Shown piece after piece: positions 31,235 through 35,447 of a DNA stretch of 35,447 nt. The position numbers were made by a program, and so were the translations under genes. The notes beneath the pieces were generated by a model. The model had not been told where the DNA came from. It did no database searches and saw nothing but the letters and a program-made list of their open reading frames with translations. Each line of letters opens with the position of its first letter. Position 1 is the stretch's first letter. The stretch spans positions 1 to 35,447 of the IMG/VR virus record IMGVR_UViG_3300032220_000391, one strand, 5' to 3'. The DNA is from a virus.

Positions 31235-32149
31235 TTAAGCTCCTGGTGTTCCGAAAAGGGCTCTTGGGTCAGTAAAGCCTACCTGATAACGCTCGGTAGC
31301 TTTATAACGCATAGAGTCAGTCTCAAAATCACCTTCCATGGTTTTCTCCAAAGACCGACGCATTAGAAGTTTCATACCTTCAGGTGCGTCTGTTTGAATC
31401 CACCAATTGGTTGCTGATGTTAAACGGCTGATTACTGAACAACCTTCAGGCAACAAACCAATTGACTTAATTGGGTTGATGTCGTTATTGGCTGTACCTG
31501 TACGCAATACGCTCTTCAACAGTGTTTCAGCTTGGAATACATTGCCTGGGGCAACAACAAGCTTTAATGGCTGTAAGCGAATTTTCTTACCGTTGTTGTC
31601 AACTGCTTGACGAACTTGGATAAGCATTTGCTCTAAAGAAGTTTGGGATAGAGCAGCGGCTGTTGCCAACTGATTGCTAAATGTCCCACTTGCTATAGGG
31701 TGCGCTGTGTTGATTAAAGATACTCCGTCACCACCAACATAAGCACTGTTGAATGCACGGTTCAATACGTTAGCACATAACAATTCTTTAGTTTCCACTA
31801 AAGATTGAGCTAAATGCTTGGCATATACTTGACCTAAGCGGATGTGGTCACCGTCTTCGACTAAAACTTTAGTCAAAGCAAATGCCAAACCAAACACTTG
31901 GTAAACATAGCGTTGTAAGAACAATACACCACCTTGTTGATATGTTACAGGTGCACCGTCAGGTAACTGAGGTGCTGCACCGAAACCATATAACACAGGC
32001 TCCTCATGGTAATTGCGTGGAATACCTGCTTGTTCACGGAAAACGGTAGACCATTCGTCTGCTCGTTGGTCGTAAACTCCGTCAAAAGACTCGTTCAGAA
32101 TAGGTTCAACTATTGAACGGAAGTCCGTACTTCTCATTGGGGCTGCCAT
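31235..32149 (-). CDS. Major capsid protein
   Basis: A 304-residue protein. RSIVEPILNESFDGVYDQ at the N-terminus; FLQRYVYQVFGLAFALTKVL in an E-loop/spine-like region; then AHPIASGTFSNQ, KLVVAPGNVFQAETLLKSVL and WWIQTDAPEGMKLLMR, typical of HK97-fold capsid proteins of the Mu gpT-like kind. RYKATERYQVGFTDPRALFG closes the fold. It is downstream of scaffold and decoration-like genes and upstream of a strong terminator, as expected for capsid. AGGAG lies about nine bases before the ATG. The GroES-like protein encoded earlier in the operon probably helps fold it. Confidence 0.88.
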   Translation of the reverse strand: MAAPMRSTDFRSIVEPILNESFDGVYDQRADEWSTVFREQAGIPRNYHEEPVLYGFGAAPQLPDGAPVTYQQGGVLFLQRYVYQVFGLAFALTKVLVEDGDHIRLGQVYAKHLAQSLVETKELLCANVLNRAFNSAYVGGDGVSLINTAHPIASGTFSNQLATAAALSQTSLEQMLIQVRQAVDNNGKKIRLQPLKLVVAPGNVFQAETLLKSVLRTGTANNDINPIKSIGLLPEGCSVISRLTSATNWWIQTDAPEGMKLLMRRSLEKTMEGDFETDSMRYKATERYQVGFTDPRALFGTPGA

Positions 32150-32166
32150 ATTATGTTTCTCCTATA

Positions 32167-32802
32167 TTAAACGGTTGCAGTAAACTGACCGTAGAAGTTT
32201 GTCGAAGCGAGCTGTACACGAACTATTGTGAAAGCATCACCCCAAGCGTTATCTACGTTTTGACATAAATCTACCACACGCATTTGACCTTGGTTACCGT
32301 TAGCTACGGCTGTAGCTGAACCAAGGGTTGCTTGTGATAGCCCTGTTGTTGATGAACCTGCAGTAATATTGGTGAATAAAAATTCATTACCAATAGAAGT
32401 CTGAGCCATAGAGCCATCTGCTTGAATTTCATAAACGATGTTTAGGTCGTTATAGAAGTAAGCATTGGTTATAGAGCCTGACTGCACTGTTGTGCCTGAG
32501 GGCCAGTAGTTGGATACACGACGACGACCTGTTGTGTCAGTGAACTCTACGCCTTGGAATGAACCTGCAACAGCGTATTGTTGACTTGTAGAAGCCGAGC
32601 TTGGTGCTTGGGCAGGGATAATAGTTCCGTTGGCAGAACCTGTTGCGCCTACGTTAGCTGCGTTAACATAAGCTACAGGTTGACCTTTAAGAATATTAGC
32701 CGCTAGACCCGATGTGATTCCGTTTTGTAAGCATTGTGCTCTCTCTAACCCTGTAGGGAAAAAGGAAGGACGCAAACCAAACGGAGCGGATACTGATGAC
32801 AT
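32167..32802 (-). CDS. Head decoration-like protein before capsid
   Basis: A 211-residue beta-rich protein: MSSVSAPFGLRPSFFPTGLE, AVAGSFQGVEFTDTTGRRRV, SNYWPSGTTVQSGSI, then VYEIQADGSMAQTSIGNEF and QGQMRVVDLCQNVDNAWGDA. The APFGLRP opening and the FQGVEFTD, W-P, IQADGxM, and VRV elements are shared by small head proteins encoded just upstream of capsid in many phages, likely a decoration or capsid-stabilising protein. It has AAGGAG and lies after the only 100-base gene-free stretch in the late region. Confidence 0.65.
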   Translation of the reverse strand: MSSVSAPFGLRPSFFPTGLERAQCLQNGITSGLAANILKGQPVAYVNAANVGATGSANGTIIPAQAPSSASTSQQYAVAGSFQGVEFTDTTGRRRVSNYWPSGTTVQSGSITNAYFYNDLNIVYEIQADGSMAQTSIGNEFLFTNITAGSSTTGLSQATLGSATAVANGNQGQMRVVDLCQNVDNAWGDAFTIVRVQLASTNFYGQFTATV

Positions 32803-32905
32803 ATGTGACTCCTTAAAAATGGTTAAATAAAATTTTGGTTTTCGCTTTATGCAAAGCTAAATAAGCAAAATCGCTTTAACGCAATTTTTAAGAAATACTA
32901 CTAAA
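32803..32905 (-). promoter_or_regulatory. Gene-free stretch before decoration and capsid genes
   Basis: About 100 AT-rich bases with repeated short AAAGC/GCTTT elements and a perfect small hairpin GCTTT-ATGC-AAAGC, plus AAGC-AAAATC-GCTT. No convincing sigma-70 promoter is visible. Being the longest gap in a late operon that otherwise overlaps by a few bases, and directly before the most expressed genes, it may hold a phage-specific promoter or RNA-processing site. This is inference. Confidence 0.4.
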
Positions 32906-33439
32906 TCAGTTGAATATCGGTGCTTTCCTACTTAAATCAAAGTCCATTCCGTCACCTTCCACCTTACCAAGCGCACGACCATTGGAGTCTCTTGCATTTA
33001 ACAATTGGTCTTGTTGAACTTTAACCTTTTCCTGTTCATCCATCGGAGCATAGTGGTGTACTTCTGCCATATAGTCCTGATAGATGTCTTGAGGAATTTT
33101 ATAAAGAACCATCTCGTTACATGCAATAAGTCCTTCCATATCGCCCGACTTAACACGGTAGTTATCAAAGCCTGGGACTTCTTCGGCTTTCACAGGAACA
33201 TATCCGATGCGAGTACGTTTATGGATTGGGTCATACTGACTTGTTGTTGACAACCAACATAAGTGAAATCCTGGGATATCAGGTGCGGTAGGCAGTGATT
33301 CTTGCAGAAATTCATTACGGAACATCCTGCGACGTTCCTCCGATAAAGCAAAACTATTTTCAGGAGCATCACGACTTGAATCAGTAGATGCACGACTTTC
33401 ACGATTGCTACCTGAACTCTTTTTTAAGCGATTGTCCAT
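32906..33439 (-). CDS. Head-module protein of unknown function
   Basis: A 177-residue protein. The start at 33439 is preferred over an in-frame ATG at 33472 because it begins two bases after the scaffold stop (TAA-TT-ATG) with AGGAAA upstream. The N-terminus is Ser/Arg-rich and probably disordered. The core is PDIPGFHLCWLSTTSQYDPI, RTRIGYVPVKAEEVPGFDNY, DMEGLIACNEMVLYKIPQDI, followed by a helix. This pattern is shared by proteins encoded between scaffold and capsid in several short-tailed phages. Role not known; a second scaffold or head-completion factor is possible. Confidence 0.65.
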   Translation of the reverse strand: MDNRLKKSSGSNRESRASTDSSRDAPENSFALSEERRRMFRNEFLQESLPTAPDIPGFHLCWLSTTSQYDPIHKRTRIGYVPVKAEEVPGFDNYRVKSGDMEGLIACNEMVLYKIPQDIYQDYMAEVHHYAPMDEQEKVKVQQDQLLNARDSNGRALGKVEGDGMDFDLSRKAPIFN

Positions 33440-33441
33440 AA

Positions 33442-34401
33442 TTATTTCCTGTCCTTGTTCTGTCTGTCCCACTCCATATAACGCTGAGTGGCTCTTTTCC
33501 TTGAATCAGGGTTATCCCACACACCTGCCTCTTTCATGGCAGATACCCTATCAGGAGTCAGTACATACTGATTTCCTTTAGGTGATGCAGAAGATTCTCT
33601 TCCTGAACTTGTCACAAACGACCTCGGTCTTTGGTTACGAACACTAGAATCATTATAAGCACGATTTGACATTTCAGGCAATCTTTTTTTCACTCGGTAG
33701 GTTAATTCATCCCAATAATCAGGACTAGAAGGGTCATAGCCTTCTTCTGTCAGCTTTTTATCGATAATTTGAGTGATTTGTGACTCCTCATTCTTGCCTG
33801 TAGGGTCATACCAAGGGTTCTCTTCCATCCAATCTGTGACATACTTTTGCACAATTGGGTCAGGAACACTGATATTTTGTTTCGGCTGAGAGTTGTAATG
33901 GGTGGCTTGTCTCTTAATATTTGATAAAGCCTCCATCTTTTGCTTAGCATCATAGAGCATTTCTTGTGCTTGAATTGCCCCTTGTCCATCGCTTGCGCTA
34001 ACAGACTCTTGCAATTTCATCTTGGCATACTCAAGTTGAACGCCTGCATCTTCTATGGCTTTATCAACTCGTGCAAGCTCAGCACCTGAGGTTTTCTTCT
34101 CAATGACTGCTAATCTCTCAGCTAGATGTTCATTTTGTTTTTTAAGAGCGGATATTAAGGTGTTTGACTCTCTCGCTTTCTCACGGTGAATTTGCTTTTT
34201 TAAGCGTCTTTCTTCACGACGAGCCTCTCTTATTGCATCTCTTTCAGGGTCAGAATCAGCTTGTTGTGGCTCATCATCATCGTCTTCCCTGTAATCGCTC
34301 TTCGAGGATTCACTCTGAGGAGATACTTCTCCTTCAGGTAGCTGAACCATGGCAGAACCATCTTCAGCCTCTTGCATTTCCAACTTTTCAGTGCTATTCA
34401 T
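33442..34401 (-). CDS. Scaffolding protein
   Basis: A 319-residue, highly charged protein. The acidic N-terminus (SDYREDDDDEPQQADSDPE), a long coiled coil (~65-165: REARREERRLKKQIHREKAR, LISALKKQNEHLAERLAVIE), a middle segment DPIVQKYVTDWMEENPWYDP, and a basic C-terminal helix (YVLTPDRVSAMKEAGVWDNP, RYMEWDRQNKDRK) fit podovirus-type scaffolds, which assemble inside the procapsid and leave before or during packaging. The AREAGVWDNP-like end is typical. It lies between co-chaperonin and capsid-side genes. AAGGAAAA precedes the ATG. Confidence 0.8.
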   Translation of the reverse strand: MNSTEKLEMQEAEDGSAMVQLPEGEVSPQSESSKSDYREDDDDEPQQADSDPERDAIREARREERRLKKQIHREKARESNTLISALKKQNEHLAERLAVIEKKTSGAELARVDKAIEDAGVQLEYAKMKLQESVSASDGQGAIQAQEMLYDAKQKMEALSNIKRQATHYNSQPKQNISVPDPIVQKYVTDWMEENPWYDPTGKNEESQITQIIDKKLTEEGYDPSSPDYWDELTYRVKKRLPEMSNRAYNDSSVRNQRPRSFVTSSGRESSASPKGNQYVLTPDRVSAMKEAGVWDNPDSRKRATQRYMEWDRQNKDRK

Positions 34402-34420
34402 ACAGTTTTCCTTTCAAAAC

Positions 34421-34843
34421 TTAAATAAACGCTTTTATTTCACGAGGGTCACCTGTAACCTTACCAATCAACTCATGGTCGTTAAAGAAGGTAAATAAAG
34501 CCCTTCCCTTAGAGCCATTCTCGTCAGTAAAGTCTATTTCCCAACGGTCACCACCCCATTTAGGGACACGAACATATTCTCCAACTTGTGCCCATGCACC
34601 TTCGGGCCAAGGTTGTTGAGTATCACGGTTACAAAAGGCAATAGGTCCAATAGCAATAACCTTACCAATCATCGTGTTCCACTTCTCTGTTTCCTTTGTT
34701 TCCTCAGGAATATAGATACCTGCACTTGTTACCTTTTCTTTGACAGCTCTAAGTTGTACTAGAACTCTCGCTCCATACGGAGACATTAAAGGGTCAATCT
34801 TTGGAAACGCTTCTGCAAGCGTCTGTTCGATATCATTCGACAT
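34421..34843 (-). CDS. GroES-like co-chaperonin
   Basis: A 140-residue protein. MSPYGARVLVQLRAVKEKVT, then SAGIYIPEETKETEKWNTMI and GKVIAIGPIAF give the Cpn10 plan: beta-barrel strand, mobile loop with a hydrophobic GIYIPE tip (compare GGIVLTG in GroES) and a G-x-V-x-A-x-G strand. VGEYVRVPKWGGDRWEIDF and ALFTFFNDHELIGKV complete the barrel. It probably caps the host GroEL, as T4 gp31 does, to fold the capsid protein. It is longer than bacterial GroES (about 95 residues), with an added N-terminus and barrel insertions. It overlaps the upstream gene by 11 bases and sits immediately before the scaffold gene. Confidence 0.82.
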   Translation of the reverse strand: MSNDIEQTLAEAFPKIDPLMSPYGARVLVQLRAVKEKVTSAGIYIPEETKETEKWNTMIGKVIAIGPIAFCNRDTQQPWPEGAWAQVGEYVRVPKWGGDRWEIDFTDENGSKGRALFTFFNDHELIGKVTGDPREIKAFI

Positions 34844-35021
34844 CTTCGTCCTTTTCTTTCATTAAGTTATTTAAAATATCCAAAGCTTCTTGCAAACCTT
34901 GGTGCTGTCCTACATATCTTTGGTAACTTTCGAAATTAACAAATCGTCCGTTAACCATTGAATCTACTATCTCCACCTGTCGTAATTTAATTTTGTTGAT
35001 TAAACCGTTAATAAGTTCCAT
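34833..35021 (-). CDS. Small helical protein between portal and co-chaperonin
   Basis: A 62-residue, mainly alpha-helical protein (MELINGLINKIKLRQVEIVD, then YQRYVGQHQGLQEALDILNN). The core KIKLRQ-EI-DSMVNGRF-NFE-YQRYVGQHQGLQEALD occurs in many phages next to head genes. Function unknown. TAATG coupling to the gene upstream; its end overlaps the co-chaperonin start. Confidence 0.65.
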   Translation of the reverse strand: MELINGLINKIKLRQVEIVDSMVNGRFVNFESYQRYVGQHQGLQEALDILNNLMKEKDEDVE

Positions 35022-35302
35022 TAACGACCTCTAGCTGAAGGTTTCTTTCCTAGTGATATTGCAATCATCAATCCTGTCTTCTTCGGCATTCCACCGTTTT
35101 TCAACGATGCTACCTTGGCTTTTCCTGCACTAAAATCAGGCTTTAAAGGTGCTCCTTTAGCAGGTAAATTAGCTGCCCTTGACTCAGCAACTGCTCCGCC
35201 ATTAGCATATCTAGCTACCTTGCCACCCTTTTTTAGGTGTTTTTCAGCGTTGGGCATACCCATTGCGATACGTTTGTGCATATTAATAAAATCATCTGCC
35301 AT
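35021..35302 (-). CDS. Small basic Gly-Gly-motif protein
   Basis: A 93-residue protein. The start at 35302 is preferred over an in-frame ATG at 35359 because AAGGAG lies nearby and the longer frame would only translate the Pro/Gln repeat of the portal tail in another frame. MADDFINMHKRIAMGMPNAE leads into basic motifs LKKGGKVARYANGGAVAESR and LKNGGMPKKTGLMIAISLGK. The GG motifs resemble those of the 257-residue head protein. Probably a structural component. It begins one base after the portal stop. Confidence 0.6.
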   Translation of the reverse strand: MADDFINMHKRIAMGMPNAEKHLKKGGKVARYANGGAVAESRAANLPAKGAPLKPDFSAGKAKVASLKNGGMPKKTGLMIAISLGKKPSARGR

Positions 35303-35303
35303 G

Positions 35304-35447
35304 TCATACTCCTTGTGGTGGTTGTGGTGGTTGTGGTTGTTGCTGAGCTTGCTGTGCAACGCCCTCTTGAGCGATACCCTGTTGTTGCGCTTGTTGTTGC
35401 GCTTTTTGCGCCTCTGACACTTGTTGCATTTGTTGCATTTGCATCTG
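35304..35447 (-). CDS. Partial portal protein C-terminus (cut by window edge)
   Basis: The frame is open from the right window edge and ends at TGA 35306-35304, giving 47 residues. They are almost only Gln, Met, Ala and Pro (QMQMQQMQQVSEAQKAQQQA, then QQGIAQEGVAQQAQQQPQPP). Long Gln-rich helical tails are typical of portal (head-tail connector) proteins, and the gene directly precedes the head module. The call rests on composition and synteny only. The next gene's AAGGAG lies within its last codons. Confidence 0.6.
   Translation of the reverse strand, partial: QMQMQQMQQVSEAQKAQQQAQQQGIAQEGVAQQAQQQPQPPQPPQGV

Noticed and set aside
35305-35359. Upstream start giving a His/Asn-rich N-terminus to the 93-residue protein.
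   Set aside because: That part is the portal Pro/Gln repeat read in another frame; the ATG at 35302 has AAGGAG.
1-35447. tRNA, rRNA, insertion sequences and attachment sites.
   Set aside because: No cloverleaf, transposase, terminal inverted repeats or integrase with flanking direct repeats could be seen by eye; a tRNA scan was not possible.

Overview
The window is a contiguous piece of a tailed double-stranded DNA phage genome (Caudoviricetes). It is AT-rich and densely packed: about 50 genes, most joined by ATGA or TAATG overlaps. The virion is probably short-tailed. I see no tape-measure, tail-sheath or baseplate genes. I do see adaptor-like and nozzle-like connector proteins and a run of very large, Gln/Gly-rich candidate ejection proteins, one with an M23 peptidase domain. 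A Gram-negative host is inferred from the GTA-type holin-like protein, the simple muramidase and the ejection-protein set; the host genus cannot be read from the sequence. No integrase, RNA polymerase, DNA polymerase or terminase lies in the window, and the portal gene is only partly inside it.

Layout. (1) 1-1017, minus strand: a Cro-like regulator, a DUF1376-type replication protein and the start of a further gene cut by the window edge. (2) 1018-1163: divergent control region with an operator-like palindrome inside the minus-strand promoter. (3) 1164-6532, plus strand: the early operon. It holds an SSB-like protein, an AT-hook peptide, an orphan DNA cytosine-C5 methyltransferase, a second SAM methyltransferase, a PD-(D/E)XK nuclease, and after an internal terminator and new promoter at 4719-4820, a series of small proteins (cysteine-peptidase-like, HTH, membrane and zinc-ribbon types). 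(4) 6521-6538: terminator between the two convergent operons. (5) 35447 down to 6554, minus strand: the whole visible late operon, read right to left.

Late operon in transcription order: portal C-terminus, a small Gly-Gly motif protein, a small helical protein, a GroES-like co-chaperonin, scaffold, a head-module protein, a decoration-like protein, major capsid protein, terminator, a 350-residue beta-rich protein, a basic Gly-Gly-repeat protein, terminator, small head proteins, an adaptor with an inserted domain, two small neck proteins, a modular fibre (806 aa), a huge YadA-like repeat fibre ending in an S74 chaperone domain (1085 aa), small proteins, a lysis cassette with four membrane proteins and a GH108 muramidase, a second adaptor, a third fibre, a nozzle-like protein, a 79-aa protein, a ferritin-like di-iron 'metal-dependent hydrolase' (PF10118 type), a possible degenerate acetyltransferase, and four internal/ejection-type proteins.

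The most unusual points are: the PF10118-like di-iron protein inside the tail/ejection cassette; the phage co-chaperonin between portal and scaffold; a short Gly-Gly motif recurring in at least four virion-module proteins; matching 16-nt palindromes placed where both early plus-strand mRNAs should begin; a (CTCTT)5 repeat inside the replication gene that could switch its frame; an M23 domain whose usual His-x-His is His-x-Glu; and clear mosaicism in the fibre genes.
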